From positions 184,342 to 248,341 of the forward strand of contig JAWPHD010002623.1 in the NCBI GenBank assembly GCA_037043455.1: a stretch of 64,000 nt of DNA. Reading direction: 5' to 3'. The notes beneath the pieces are model-generated. The model did no database searches. It was not told the origin of the DNA and worked only from the letters and a program-made list of their open reading frames with translations. This DNA is from Cyrtodaria siliqua (taxonomy: Eukaryota; Mollusca; Bivalvia; Adapedonta; Hiatellidae). This document shows positions 1-12,383 of the stretch, piece by piece (the first letter of the stretch is position 1; the number at the start of each line of letters is the position of its first letter). Position numbers and translations under genes: made by a program.

Positions 1-2564
1 AAATATATGAACATGCAGTTATTGAGTAATATCATTAACTAGAGATTCTGTTATAAATAATGCATGCAGATAACACGTGTACAGAAGCCAGAATGGTTAG
101 CTGCCAAGGAAAAAACGTAAAAGTTGCAGGAAAACAAACATGAATAAAACACTCAGCCTGCTGCTCCTTATCGACAGACTCTTGCAGGAATCGTTGCAAA
201 GTGCCAAATGTGGTCAAAAGGGTTCATTTAGAGATTAATGAAATGAAAGATGATGCTTTATATATGGAGCAGCAAGCTCCGGTCCAAATTTTAAAAAAAA
301 GAAGAAATTAAACTAAAAAGATCAGAAAATTTAGCTTTAACTAAACAAAAATGAAAGTCAACTGATAGGACAGATTTGAATAAACTTAAAAGGTAGCTAG
401 ATATTGATGAGGATTTATATTTATTTAGTTAAAACATTTCTTTTTGGGTCTATAGCGTGAAATATTTTGTGTGTTTTTGTCTGGCCATGCATTTCTTCTG
501 ACTATAGTTATATAAATACAACATCAAGTTGTGTATGATGTAAAACATGTTTTCTGCTGCACGTATTTCATTTAAAAAAGTAGTTTTGCAAAAACATATA
601 GTTTAAGTTGGGATTTCATGCTTTTAGTTTACATATTCATATTTTCATTCAAAACTGATTAATTCAAGATAAAACACTGAGCACAATAAAGTTTTTAATA
701 AAAACATTTTTAAAAGAAATGATTTCATTTTGACGGATTAAATTACACAAATGTACAAACATCTTCGTAATTGTAAATAAGGCATGTTTCTAACGTGTAC
801 CAAGATTTTTTTTCTATTATTTCATATGTGTGTGACATCTTAACTATTTTGTTGGCCAAACATGATAATAAAGCATTATCTTGTTACAGGTGATTTGATT
901 GGATGATAATTGATTACGAATCATGGGAATAATTTCAGAGGACCAATCAAGGAGCAGCAGGCTTTGCAACCAAAAATGGCTGCAAAAATAAAACAAACAG
1001 TAAACAGTGTATGTACATTAGCAGCTAATTTATTGCGAAACAATTTAAACATGAAATACAAACACAAACAGTGGCGTCTAATATTTTTATCGTCACTCAC
1101 ACCGTTAGGAAGGACATGTAACGAAAACACAGAGTAGTTCCAAATCATAACAGCTTGTAACAACATGCGATTTTTCATGGATATTTAAAATTAACAGACT
1201 GGATACTTTCAAAAGCCTAACATAACATGACACTTTAAAATAATATGTTTTGTATCTAGGAAACATTTTTTTACTTGACACTTAAAAAAATATTTGCCAC
1301 AATATTGTCCATGATCGTCAAAATACAAGCGGGTGAAACAATTCTGCAACAAATTCTTTTCCCGTTAATACACATAAATTTAACTTTTGGTCAAGACAAA
1401 AACAGAGTCCTCGTCTGGTGGTTGATAATGCATTGTGCCAATTCTTGGGAAAAAAATTGTTCCAACACATATGCTGTATATTGTGAAAATGATAACAATC
1501 TTGATTTTGACTGTTTTGCATTCCTAAGGGTGTGAGTCAATTTTCATGTTTACACAAAACAATTTTTTTTGCTCTACAACTGTTTATCATATTGAGCCGT
1601 CCCATGAAAACAACATTTCCGGTGACTGTACCACTGTATATTTTATAGCTTATTCTACCCTGGTGGCTCCGGCCAAAATACTATCTTCTGGTTCGGCTCG
1701 ATAATGAACTGAACACATAAACCGTACAAGAACAGTTGTTAATAATAATCCTAAATTAGCATAAAACATATATTGCAAGTAAATTGACATGAACGGAAAA
1801 ATGTCATATTTCAATTAGGTTTCAAAATGAACTGATGGCGAGATCGACTCAATTTGTAAAGACAAAATAGATAAAATATCATAAAAATAAGCATATATAA
1901 TGGTGATTCTCCTATTAAATTAATGATACATAAGATAATGAATAACCATGTAAATAAAGGCAAGAGATGTTCATACGATTTGTGTATATTTTGTGAAGAA
2001 AAAAATCTCTAAAATAAAACCTAGGAATATAAGTGTGTAAACATTTAATGTAAATTGAATAAAATGCACCTTTCATATAAAGTTGAATAAACTATACTAG
2101 ATCATAACAGTACAATATATAATTATATTAAAGTTCAAATCAGCCTTTAAAAAAAAGACAGTTTCACAAAACAACATGGGGCTGCCTTATATATTGATAA
2201 AAAGTATAAACTTAACTTTATAATATGGCGAGTATAAATTTATAAAGTGTCCCGATTTTCAATGAAGCATTAGAACCATGTTGATTTTTTTTCTCTTTTT
2301 TTTTTTCATTTTACACACTTAATAAATCTGTATTTTATATTTATTTTTTCGAACCGTTCTTGTCTATAAAGCATCATTTTGCATAGAGTATTGCGATAAT
2401 TTCAGACCAAACTTGACCATTTCTTCATAGCGTTTCCGTACATATAAGTGAGCATTTTAATAAATACCTGAATATAATTAAAACACACAATGATAACGAA
2501 TGCGTACAACACCCTAAATCACCATTACACAATATTGAAAGAATTGAGTATTACTAAATACATG
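1..2564. other. AT-rich 3' flank without recognised gene
   Basis: No open frame longer than about 90 codons, no splice-supported exon and no clear repeat array. Two small frames near 910-1,535 have low-complexity codon use and no recognisable motif. Homopolymer A and T runs are frequent. Confidence 0.6.
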
Positions 2565-3386
2565 TTTATTCAACTTCCCCTAGCGATGGATATAAATTTC
2601 AAAGCAATTGCTTAATAAAGTGGTATAATCCTAAGCTCGACTACAGTTGCGTAAAATTTTCATTTCCAGACACTACCATGTGACCGGATTGGGACTTTAC
2701 GTCATGTGATTATGTTGATCATGTGACTATGTATGTTGATCATGTGACTAGATTGATCATGCAGCATAGGTAACTCTACTTTAACTCAGTCTCTATTTTC
2801 TTGTATATATAAATATATTTGTATCTATTGGTTACCGTTTTCAAACTTTCTTAGATTTTAAATTAAGCTACATTTTGGTTTGCAGATTCAGTGATAAACT
2901 TCTGACTTAATTTTGTTTTTCAAAAACAAATATGATTTTGCGCAATTTCTTCCACAACATTAGTACAGGTCAACATCTGATGCAGACCTGATTTTACTTC
3001 ACCAATAAACAATACAGATAATGTTCATTTTAGTAGTATGTAACTATTCAGGATTTTATACTGCCAAATCATCATATCAACAAACATTTGTAGAGAACAC
3101 GATTCACAAGGTCAGCATTCTGAATTGAATTCTTAAGACAAAAGTTCATAATTATAGGGAACCTCGACGTTTTTTTTCTTTCCTCTTTTCAAATGTTTGT
3201 TTACACAATACTTTTCAAATGGACTACAATACTTTTCTGCATTTTACAAAAAAGAAGACAAAATAATAAACAAAACATAAATTATTGATATTGCATGACC
3301 AGACTGGATGCTACGACGTCACATGATAAGGTCACATGACCAGACCACATGACAGGGTGTGACAACTGTGATGTTGCTATTTTTAG
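2565..3386 (-). other. probable ankyrin 3' UTR
   Basis: Transcribed side of the stop codon. The first AATAAA on the minus strand below the stop is at 2,565-2,570 (tttatt on plus), with another near 2,340. The extent of the UTR is therefore a guess. Clusters of CATG-centred palindromes (ggtcacatgacc type) lie at 3,295-3,360 and 2,680-2,765. Confidence 0.3.
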
Positions 3387-3487
3387 TTACACACCAGATT
3401 CTCCCTCAAGTTTGTCCTCAGCTTCTTCCACGGGTTCGGCAAGGCGGGCTGCGAGTTGATCGATCGATGTTTCTTGTTTAGTCGATT
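3387..3487 (-). CDS. ANK: ankyrin terminal exon 17 with stop codon
   Basis: Last coding exon: 101 bp with 32 codons and a TAA stop at 3,387-3,389. It encodes STKQETSIDQLAARLAEPVE and then EAEDKLEGESGV. The acceptor ATATTTTCAG leaves AA, which completes a Glu codon with the G from exon 16. The acidic-helical composition continues that of exon 16. No other in-frame terminal exon with a good acceptor was seen between 3.5 and 8.4 kb. An alternative 3' end used by other isoforms cannot be excluded. Confidence 0.85.
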
Positions 3488-4013
3488 CTGAAAATATATT
3501 TAAAAGAAAAATACAGCTGAAATTCACCTGCAAATGAAGTGCCCGTTTCTATCCAACAAATGATCTGTTTTGTTTATTTAACGTTATGATGGGATGGATT
3601 CAAATTGGTGTGAACCCTATGGCACACATTTACGAATGGTTACGCTTATTTGGCTAAAATTAATCATCTTTTAAATGTAAAAACATTTTGTGTTGTTTTT
3701 TCATCGTAAAAAAAAAAAGAACAAATATACTGAAATGCTGCAATGATAAAATAGGAAGCCAGGACATCAATACTAAGGCAAAAAGCAATTTAGGAATAAA
3801 TCAAGACTCTTGATGTTTTATTTTCAACATTTAACTATGCCTTATATCTTCAACGTATGCAGAATTCAGTTTGCAAGGTACATAAATATACAGCAAGAAT
3901 CTGTTTAAATAACAAATATGAAGCACATCATTAAGATGCTGAATTGATACATTTTCTCAGAGCTGGAACAAAGAACGAAAAGTTGCTGAAATAACTAAGA
4001 CAAAAAAAAATAA

Positions 4014-4281
4014 TTGTGTTTCCAGTAGCCCGACCGACCCTAAAACTTTTAAAGGGCCGACCCTAAAACTTTTATGACAAAACCAAAAAATAAATTTCTG
4101 AACAATGATTTATCACAATATATCAAGGTAAACTGACATCACAGAGAAACTTTCAGTTGTAAGGGGTTTATGAGATAAAATACATGTAGAATCTCACAAT
4201 ATCTTGCTCCAAAAAAAAAGAAGAAGAAAATGCCTATCGACCTACCCTATTTTTTAGGAGCATGCAATAGGAAACACACCT
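4014..4281. mobile_element. MITE-like repeat, copy A
   Basis: Starts with gtgtttccagtagcccgac and ends with caataggaaacacacc. The ends are partly inverted (gtgtttcc versus ggaaacac), with 'gaccctaaaactttt' inside the left end and 'cgacctaccctatttttt' inside the right. A second copy in opposite orientation lies at 40,485-41,095. No coding capacity. Confidence 0.55.
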
Positions 4282-4909
4282 ATTTTCTTTTTTGGCCCAA
4301 TCAGAATGTTTATATTAAGTATTTGTTACATTTCCATGACTGTCACAGTGGTACCTTATCCTTGTGTGCTCGTAACACAACTTTGGAAACATTCTTCAAC
4401 AACAAAATAAACCATGGAAAGGATCTCTGTAAGCAGGATGATTTCGTTCCCCAGTCCATTTATTATTGTATGAAACATTTGTATATGCCATTTTTGAAAT
4501 AAAATGTTTAAAGCATAATAATTTTATATTAACTTAATAAGGCTATTTAATGGTTCCTTCTTCCTAAATGTAAGTGGGTATAAGTAAAGAATACGTAGAT
4601 GACAGCAATAAATGTATCTAAGAGAATCGCAATATAAATGCAAAACATAAATTTATTTAAATCAGTTAAGTGTACATTTCTCTAAAGCAATTATAAAGAA
4701 TACAAACATTCATGAAAACCCTACATGTGACTATATATGGCTACTAAAACAACAATAAATGGTAAGGTACTATAGGGAAGTCAACACTTTATTCAATAAT
4801 AATAACACTTAGCCGTGTTGCAGTGTATCTTGAAAATCATTAAGCACGGTTCCTTAACATAATGTGGAATATCAAAATATAATAAGAACTCGATGGCTAT
4901 TTTGTAACA

Positions 4910-5500
4910 AAGGAATCCTAGAACAAAAACACTGTTCCTAACTTGTAATGTGAAGGATCACTCTGTTCCTATCTCACGATACAGGTTACATAGAATATAA
5001 GCATTTCGTTCAATTTTGTACACATGGGATGCTAAGAGCACAAGCACTCAATTCCTCTTTGGTAAACACAGGGTACTGGAAGCATAAGCACTTTGCGTCT
5101 CTTTAGACGAAACACGCATGAAGCTCAGAATATAAGCGATCAGTTCAGATTGGGTAACACATGGGAAATTGCTTTGTAACACATGGGAAATTACTTTTTA
5201 ACACATGGGAAATTGGAAGCATAAGCACGTTCACTTTGTTACTATCTCGCAATACACAGGATAGTTAAAATATAAGCAGTAAGTTCCTATTTTGCAACAC
5301 ATGGGATATTGGAAGCATAAGCACTTTCACTCTGTTCCTATCTAGTAACACACAGGATACGTAAAATATAAGTAATAAGTTTCTATTTTGTAACACATGG
5401 GATATTGGAAGCACTTTCACTCTGTTCCTATCTAGTAACACACAGGATACGTAAAATATAAGCAATAAGTTTCTATTTTGTAACACATGGGAAATAGTGA
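4910..5500. repeat. degenerate 90-96 bp tandem repeat
   Basis: Unit contains 'aacacatgggatattggaag', 'gcataagcactttcac', 'tctgttcctatct' and 'cacaggatacgtaaaatata'. The last copies start at 5,298, 5,393 and 5,483. Copies decay toward 4.9 kb. Between 5,156 and 5,215 a shorter 'taacacatgggaaatt' unit occurs three times. A minus-strand 98-codon frame here only reflects the repeat. Confidence 0.75.
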
Positions 5501-5600
5501 CAGCGATATAAAAAGAAGATAAGCCTTGTGACACTAGATTGAACATACAGATAGAGAGCATATCACGAGCAATTGATTAACATTAAATTAAGGGGTGAAC

Positions 5601-5655
5601 GCGAGACTATTGTAACTACAGATAAATAAAGAACAAGATACAATAGTCTTGCACA
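5601..5655. repeat. short inverted-repeat element, copy A
   Basis: Arms gcgagactattgta and tacaatagtcttgc (one mismatch) around an A-rich loop. A related copy is at 12,788-12,862. Confidence 0.6.
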
Positions 5656-5659
5656 TCGG

Positions 5660-5915
5660 ACATATCCGTCATTTTACCGGGGCTAGATATTTCCATCTCA
5701 CCCTAGGGTAGAGATAAAATTTATGCGCGCACCAACATCCTGTATGCAGGAAAATCCGGTATGCAGGAAAACATGGTATCGTCAACATACAACATGTCTC
5801 TGATATGCAAGAAAAAGAATCTATCATGGGTATTCGGTTCAGACAGGGAAAAGCCTCGGTTCCGATAAAAAACACTTATACCTCGGGTTGGAATTCCTTA
5901 TCTTCACCGGATACC
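5660..5915. mobile_element. dispersed inverted-repeat element
   Basis: Begins 'ggggctagatatttccatct' then 'caccctagggtagagataaa', which recurs at 59,102-59,145. It contains 'aagaatctatcatgggtatt' and, in inverse near its end, 'acccatgaaagattctta'. The latter motif also forms the 67-bp units at 49.0-49.4 kb. Probably a non-autonomous element. Confidence 0.55.
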
Positions 5916-6119
5916 CATGAAAGATTCTTATAGTCTCATGCTGACCCCTTTATTTAACAACCACTAAGTCTGGTGAAAGTTATACCACAAAATCCACAGT
6001 GGGCCTTATAGTGTTCACATTTACAATATATATAACTGTATAAGTGTCACATTTACAATATATTCACAAATTTCTTTTCAACATGTAGAACAACATGGAA
6101 AATATGAAACCCAATTGAA

Positions 6120-6658
6120 AACAAGAGGCCTGATGACGCTCTACTGGTTAAAATGGCTCTCTTACATGTAAGTATTGAGGGAGGTGATGTAGGTATTTTA
6201 TCCATTAGCCGCGAATAAACAATGCAAATTAACTACTGCCTTTGATGTTCCGACTATTATTTCCCTTTAATACAAGCAAATTCATCCAAATAACATTCAT
6301 ATAGTCGACCGCCAAATTGTTGCGACTGTATCCCTAACACTAATGAAAATGCAAGACTTGAATTTCGTGCACCACACAGTCTATACAAATATCAAGTTTT
6401 ATACATTATCTCAAGCAGTTAAAAGTAATTGACCAACTTGGCAAAAACTCTAAAGCCAATTTATTATAACTCTGCAACAGATGTGACAATATTGCTGTTG
6501 ATGAACTCATCAAGATTGTATGGAAACAAAGCTTCAAATCAATTTCATAAAATCCGAAATCTATAACTTAAGTTCACGTGCACCAAAAGTAGCTAATGGT
6601 CAATAGACGGACAACACATCATCTAATAAGCTTGTCTAGCCTTTGGCCAGTACAGCTA
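6120..6658 (+). mobile_element. family-1 dispersed element (gctctactgg type)
   Basis: Starts 'aagaggcctgatgacgctct' then 'actgg' and ends 'ctagcctttggccagtacag'. The ends are inverted (GCTCTACTGG versus CCAGTA(C/G)AGC). The body is a diverged copy of the repeats at 33.5 and 44.7 kb. No coding capacity. Confidence 0.6.
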
Positions 6659-6894
6659 AAAATACACCAAAAAAAAAATATAAAAAATATGTTGATATAA
6701 TTGTGAACACTTTACTGTTTTTTATTAAAGCTTGATTAAACAAATCTCATGAGTGAACTCATAGAAAATAATTTAACTATGATCTGCATTATTAATGCAA
6801 TGAAACAAAAACGTGTTCCAGCAAAACATATTTATTCTAGAAACTGAGTACCCAGTTGCATAAAAGAAAAAAGCGAAAAGTTTCATTCGCAAAC

Positions 6895-7249
6895 ATACCT
6901 GCCAAGTCTTGTGCCGGGAGAAAAATCTCCCGATTTTTGGGGATCCCTAAAGAAAACACATTTTTTAGTTGAATAACTCCCTTAATAAAATGGCATTATA
7001 AAATTGTGTGTTTACACTGGCAAAATACATGTTTAAAAGCTGTACATGTGATATTGACATAGATTTTGTGTTTTTTCAAACGTGAATAATGCCAATTTTA
7101 GTCCGATAATAAAAATCTTCCAATTTCTAGCCCAGATCTCTCCATTTCTAGCCCAAATCTCCCCATTTCTACCCCAAATCTCCCTATTTCTAGCCCAAAT
7201 CTCCCTATTTCTGAGATGTATCTATAATTGGCCTGAAGTTGGCAGGTAT
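6895..7249. mobile_element. MITE with internal 21-bp minisatellite
   Basis: Perfect 11-bp terminal inverted repeats, ATACCTGCCAA at 6,895-6,905 and TTGGCAGGTAT at 7,239-7,249. Inside are 'ccgggagaaaaatctcccg' and, at 7,126-7,209, four tandem copies of a 21-bp unit (tctagcccaaatctccctat plus t). The 71-codon plus frame over it is an artefact. The layout recalls the pearl/Helentron-like bivalve elements that carry a core minisatellite. Confidence 0.7.
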
Positions 7250-8434
7250 GAGAAAATTATGTTCCAGCAAAGTAATCCGTGCCCATACGACAAATAAAAA
7301 TGTGAAATTAAAACTTATTTCAAAATATTTAAAAAACCTTTCAGAAGTAAAATTCATAAAACAATAAGAGTACGAAACTTTAAATGTGTAAATATAATGA
7401 TTTACCTTTGATTTCTACTACAATATGCCTTTAACTGCCTTTGATTTTTAGTCCAACCATACTTAACAATCTCCTTAACAATCTTTTGACCACAACTCGC
7501 AACCTAAAATAGCTTCATCACCCACAGCAGTAAACAGTTTGATACTGGTTATCAAAACAGTTGTGCATAAGTTGTCACAACCATTAATTTTTTTGAGAAT
7601 TTTTTTTAATGTACAAAGCTATGTTATATACCAGTAATTATACGAAAACGGTATAGTTTTTTTGTGTGCATAAAAGCCATAAAATAAAAAAAAATCATGA
7701 CATACAGTCAAACTTTTGTAACCTCTAACAGCAGTGGACCGGCAGACAAAATATGTTCAAGGCAATTTTCAAATCTTCTAACAAAAGTACTCGATATTAA
7801 TTATGTCTGAACATTGGTACCTGACCTGAACTACTTCTGTATAACTATGTTTGACAAATACCTTACAGGTAAGGGTGGTACAAGAAGTTACATAATGTTA
7901 GCTTCAGAAGTTAGTTCTGTTTCTCTTTAAGAAATCAAGAATAAACATGGCGCGATTTCAAATTTAAAGTTCCGTGCTCAAACGTTTCATCACCATTCAT
8001 CCATTTCATCACGAGAAAAAAAGCAAGAATGACATTCGATACAGGGAATGTACCAGTCCAGAGTTGTCAAATTATTCATTAACCGGTCGACACTTTTGTA
8101 GGAATCACCAGAATTGTCGGAATGAATTTAGACTAATATTTTAGAAGTTATGTCTGAACGACCTTAAAACTGCAGACTGCATTAACAAGCGTGGAATTTT
8201 CCAAAATGCATCACCCAAAGTTCAAAATTGCAATAATTTCAATTTTCTTGCACTATTTGCTAGATGTTTAGCATAATTCAAGTTATTTAATATGAACAAT
8301 CATGTAGTGTGATCCTAATTTCCCAAATTTACTGACACTCTTTACTGGTCCACTTTACAACAGATTTACAAAAACAGATTAAGGATAAAGTGAGCACACT
8401 ATAGACACCTAAAGCTTTGTGACTAATCAAATAC

Positions 8435-8818
8435 CTCCAAGAACAATGACTCTCTCGCTGGTCCCTCGTGGGGTTATTGTTGTGATTTTCTTTATTGTTT
8501 TCCATATAACCCCATCCTCGGAAACTTGAAAGATCTCTTCAATTTCTGTTATAGATTCAGATATTTCTTCTTCATTTTTCTCCTCGGTCTGTTCCCCGTT
8601 GGGTACCTCATTATCCACAACTTTTCCATCCGTGGCCTCTTTGCTCTCCTCCTCCTGATCTTGGTCCTCAAATACTTCGAGGAGTTCGTCGAAAGCTTCT
8701 CCATCAGGGGTCTCAGATTCAGTAATTTCCACCCTGGGAGGAGAGCGAGACCTGGCCTCTGCCTCCTCGCGGAGAGCTTCCTGCTCTATAGCTTCCTTTA
8801 TTTTATCCTCCCTCACTT
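8435..8818 (-). CDS. ANK: ankyrin exon 16: long acidic tail exon
   Basis: At 384 bp this is the longest exon seen, phase 1 to phase 1, with 127 full codons. It opens VREDKIKEAIEQEALREEAE, then an R-S-P patch (RSRSPPRVE), then a long Glu/Asp-rich stretch, and ends VIWKTIKKITTITPRGTSER and VIVLGG. The final K(T/K)xxKxxTxxTPxG pattern resembles conserved C-terminal sequence of ankyrin tails (TKTVTTVTPDG-like; from memory, moderate weight). The acceptor is GACCAATCAG and the donor is GGAG|GTATTTG. Read alone it looks like a short GTG-start open frame, but its first two bases complete a Glu codon from exon 15. Confidence 0.9.
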
Positions 8819-9020
8819 CTGATTGGTCAGAAGATGTGATGCATGGTGGGAAATAATTTAAAATTTAGACTGGTATAAAAAATAGAATATAAAGAGTGAT
8901 TCAATAAATGAATGGTGCTAGACTGATGATAAAAACTGTCCCACTGGGCCACCATTTTTGCTAGAAAAACACTGCACCTCAAATAAGACGCGCATTTATT
9001 TATTATGAATGAACAACATT

Positions 9021-9180
9021 GTGGAGCGTTGTGGTCTAGTGGTAGAGCACTGGATCCATGATCGCAGTCGTGGGTTCGATCCCCGCCATTGCCATATGCG
9101 TTGTGTCCTTGAGCAAGACACTTTATCTGCATTTGCTTAGTACTGGTTCTACCCAGGAAGACATCGAGAGTAATTCAAAT
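9021..9180 (+). mobile_element. tRNA-derived SINE, V-type
   Basis: tRNA-like head at about 9,021-9,088 with a box A-like tggtctagtggtag and a perfect box B gggttcgatcccc. It is followed by 'gtgtccttgagcaagacact', the conserved V-SINE central core. The tail beyond 9,150 is unclear and no target duplication was found. It is too long and not foldable enough at the acceptor stem to be called a functional tRNA gene. Confidence 0.75.
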
Positions 9181-10440
9181 AAGATCATAGAGCTTTCGTT
9201 ACAATCGATGTAAAATAAATAAGTTTAAACTAACAACAGAATTTCAGTTTTAAATCACAGGCAGGTGTTAATGGAAGTGGTTCATCAAGACTTTCTAATG
9301 GACAAAACAAAAACATTTTGTATATGAGATAAAACTAATACTGTGAATTGCCTTGTATCTCATACCTTGACAACAAAAACAAAGATATTGAACGAAATTC
9401 ATCGACATTTTTATTTCATGCGCTCACAATATTTGACAAAATTTAGATGATTTTATCAGGACTAAGAATCATAAAACTTGTAGAGCTTTTTGAAAAAGGG
9501 ATTCACGTGACGACAATTAGACATGCTTTCGCCCATTATTGTTTTTAAAGTTTGAATCTGCATGCTGTTTTAGGTACACATTATTTTGTTCAGAAATGCA
9601 TCTAACCTCTGATATACTAAGGTTTATAGTCCTTCCGCGCGTTAAGAACACAATAGTGTTGACTTACAGACACAGTATATGACATACTAATACATATATA
9701 TATCCAGATACTTTATTTTTTTAGTAAAAATAATTATCACAGGATAAAAAATAGTACCATTGTGCAATTCACAAAGTATCACATGTACTGTATTTGCCCT
9801 ATTAAGCACCCCAGGTACGTTAATAATTGAAAAAGGAGTTTCTTATAAGGATAATTTCATACTTCAAAATTGGCCCAAACTCCTATTGAGAGAAATTCTA
9901 GATATATCTAAGGTACGAAGTTGCTGCTGTAAAGAACTACTGCTTTTGGACATATACCACATGAAATTTCGGTCAGTCAGGTTTTTTTTCATCAGTTTTC
10001 TTCACAAGGACCGTACTAATGAAAGGGCAACTTGTTCTTGTTTAATCATGAAACTCATGGAAGGTGCAGTTATGTGAGCAGGGACGGATATGGTATTATA
10101 ATTACTGCATAATAATTATGACAACAATCCTGACTTGGATAAGTAGGTACAAAATACAACAAATGTACGAAAGTAGAAATGTTAACCCGTAACCCGCTAA
10201 GCATGACTATAATAGACTTTGCATCCATTGTAAACCCAGATCAGCCTGCGATTAACTGGCAGCAGGCTGCTGATCAGTCTTTTCCCCAAAACACCCCTTT
10301 GTCAATAAATGGAATGGTCTTAATTCAAAGAAAGAACAGTCCAATATATATATTTAGCGGGTTAAAGGTTAATGATAGTAACTGAAGTAAAAAGAGATAG
10401 ATTTGGAAGATTATGAAAAGAGAGATACCCTCAAACACAA

Positions 10441-10510
10441 ACTAGAAGGGTGTTCCATGGAACACTTGTGTCGCTTGCCATGTGTTGGTTAGGTTGCAGG
10501 TTCAAGGATA
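10441..10510 (+). mobile_element. family-3 dispersed element fragment
   Basis: Begins 'actagaagggtgttccatgg' then 'aacacttgtgtcgc' and includes 'ggttaggttgcagg'. The same start occurs at 28,884, 33,224 and 36,780. It contains the palindrome tgttccatggaaca. Confidence 0.6.
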
Positions 10511-11389
10511 TTTCAACTTCAAACTTTATATAAAACACATTTTTGATGTAGCAACCAATTTAGTGGTCTCTCTAGTGTTAAATTTCCTTGGAACAAGATA
10601 TTCGGATTTGCTTTTTCCAAAGAAACTGTCTATAAATGGCAAATATTTAGTTAAATCATTCAAATTTATACAACCCTGAAATACACTTATTCTATAGTCA
10701 TATGTGTAAAAAGTGTTAGAATGAAAGACAAGAGAAAAGAGAAATTACATCATCAATACAAACACTGAAAAGTCCTTCAAATCATTATTAGACAAATCCA
10801 GCTAAGATAACACTAACTTTAGTTAAGATGTCTACTGTTATATTAGTTGCCAATGATATCCTTGAACATTCCCTTATATAAAAACACGTTCAAATTTTAG
10901 ATTTAAAGAAAGTAAGACAATATCCCACTGCTGCAATAGTCCAAATTCCAGTAATTTATATTTTTAAATAATGCATGTCATTGACACCAGTCAAACATCT
11001 TAAATAAATGAAAGTTAAGTCCAAGCAAAATACTCAAGTCATTCTATATAGTTAAAGATTCATTCAAGATGTTAAAAGTGTTTTTAGTGAAACAAGAACT
11101 GCAAACTTGCAAACAAACTACCAGTCTGAACTTCAAAAGAAAATTAACATGGAGGTTAATTAAGGTCTGTTCTATTCTATTCTGTTCACAGAGCACCGCA
11201 AAGAGCTGTAACACAGTCTAGGTTTACTAATGCAGGTGTTAAGCCATTGCTGGTTGCTTCAGGGGGAGCTTGTAGGTTAGTAAGGAGGGGGCTTGTAGGC
11301 TAGTAAGAAGAAGCAATGAAAATACTTAAAGGGGCATTTCAACACCAGTTTGTTATTAAAGAGAGCTGGTTTTAGAAAGACCTAACTTG

Positions 11390-12110
11390 ATAATGTGGGA
11401 ACTTCATGGTAATGTGGGAACTGCATGGTAATGTGGTAACTACATGGTAAATGTGGTAGCTCTATGGTAAATGTGGAAACTGCATGGTAAAAATGGGAAC
11501 TATGGTATCTGTGGAAACTTCATGGTGAATGGGGGAACTGCACGGTAAATGTGGGAATTTCAAGGTAAAGTTTGAACTGCATGGTAACATGGGAACTTTG
11601 TGGTGAATTTGGGAATTACATGGTAAATGTGGGAAGTGCATGAATGTGGGAACTGTATGGTTATGGGAGAACTGCATGGTAAATATGGGAACTGCATGGT
11701 AATGTGTAACTATGGTAACTGTGGAAACTTCATGGTGAATGTGGGAACTGCATGGTAAATATGGGAATTTCAAGGTAAAGTGGGAACTTTGCAGTGAATG
11801 TGGGAACTGCATGATAAATGTGGGAACTACATGGTAAATGTGGGAAATGCATGGTGAAAGTGGGAACTTCGAGGTCATGTGGTAATATGGGAACTTCATG
11901 GTAATGTTGGAACTGCATGTTAATTGGAATTTTATGGTAAATCTGGAAAATTTATGGTTAATGTGGGAACTGCATGGTAACTATGGGAACTACATGATAA
12001 TGTGGAACTGCTTTAATTGTGGGAACTGCATGGTAAATGTGGAACTGCAGTAAATGTGGGAACTGCATGGTGAATGTGGGAACTTCAGGGTAATGCGGTA
12101 ACTGCATGAA
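11390..12110. repeat. degenerate ~20 bp minisatellite
   Basis: Irregular copies of 'gtgggaactgcatggtaaat' with point changes and indels over about 720 bp. Minus-strand frames of 145 and 62 codons here are repeat translation. Confidence 0.9.
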
Positions 12111-12314
12111 TATTGGCCAGTAGAGCAAAATTTATTTTCTCATTTATTTTCTTCTTAAAATTCACACGGAAAGTTCTAGTTTGCACATTAATAATTACAT
12201 CACTCCACGGCAAGACAATGAATGATGCAATACGGTGCTATGTTAGGATACAGATATGAGCATGAACACGACACTAACAGACAGTCTATGTGTGTGGTGC
12301 AGGTGTGTGTATAC

Positions 12315-12383
12315 CTTGTACAAATTTTTCTTCAGGACTCGGGGGCGGAGTTTGAACTCCTTCCTCATCGTCGTCATAGCGGT
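12315..12383 (-). CDS. ANK: ankyrin exon 15: small tail exon
   Basis: A 69 bp exon, phase 1 to phase 1, encoding RYDDDEEGVQTPPPSPEEKF followed by VQ. The TPPPSPEE stretch is a typical proline-directed phosphorylation context (inference only). The acceptor is ATGTTTCCAG and the donor is CAAG|GTATACAC. It is short, so the call depends on both splice sites and on phase agreement with neighbours 2.4 kb upstream and 3.5 kb downstream. Confidence 0.8.

Larger units (their letters stand above)
3488..8434 (-). other. ANK: intron 16 of ankyrin gene
   Basis: A 4.9 kb intron between exons 16 and 17. It holds a MITE-like copy (4,014-4,281), a 90-96 bp array (about 4,910-5,500), a small hairpin element (5,601-5,655), an inverted-repeat element (5,660-5,915), a family-1 dispersed element (6,120-6,658) and a MITE with an internal 21-bp array (6,895-7,249). 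From 7,250 to 8,430 I see nothing recognisable. Confidence 0.75.
8819..12314 (-). other. ANK: intron 15 of ankyrin gene
   Basis: Contains a V-type tRNA SINE (9,021-9,180), a family-3 repeat fragment (10,441-10,510) and a 20-bp-type minisatellite (11,390-12,110). Other parts (9.2-10.4 and 10.7-11.3 kb) are AT-rich with no supported feature. Small plus frames at 9,760-10,679 show no motif. Confidence 0.7.

Noticed and set aside
8427..8816. Stand-alone small acidic protein gene
   Set aside because: The frame starts at GTG with no upstream support. A good acceptor and donor and matching phases make it ankyrin exon 16.
9021..9088. Functional tRNA gene
   Set aside because: Boxes A and B are good, but the acceptor stem does not close and a V-SINE core follows directly.
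11462..11918. Minus-strand frames of 145 and 62 codons
   Set aside because: Translation of the 20-bp-type minisatellite, with no motif.
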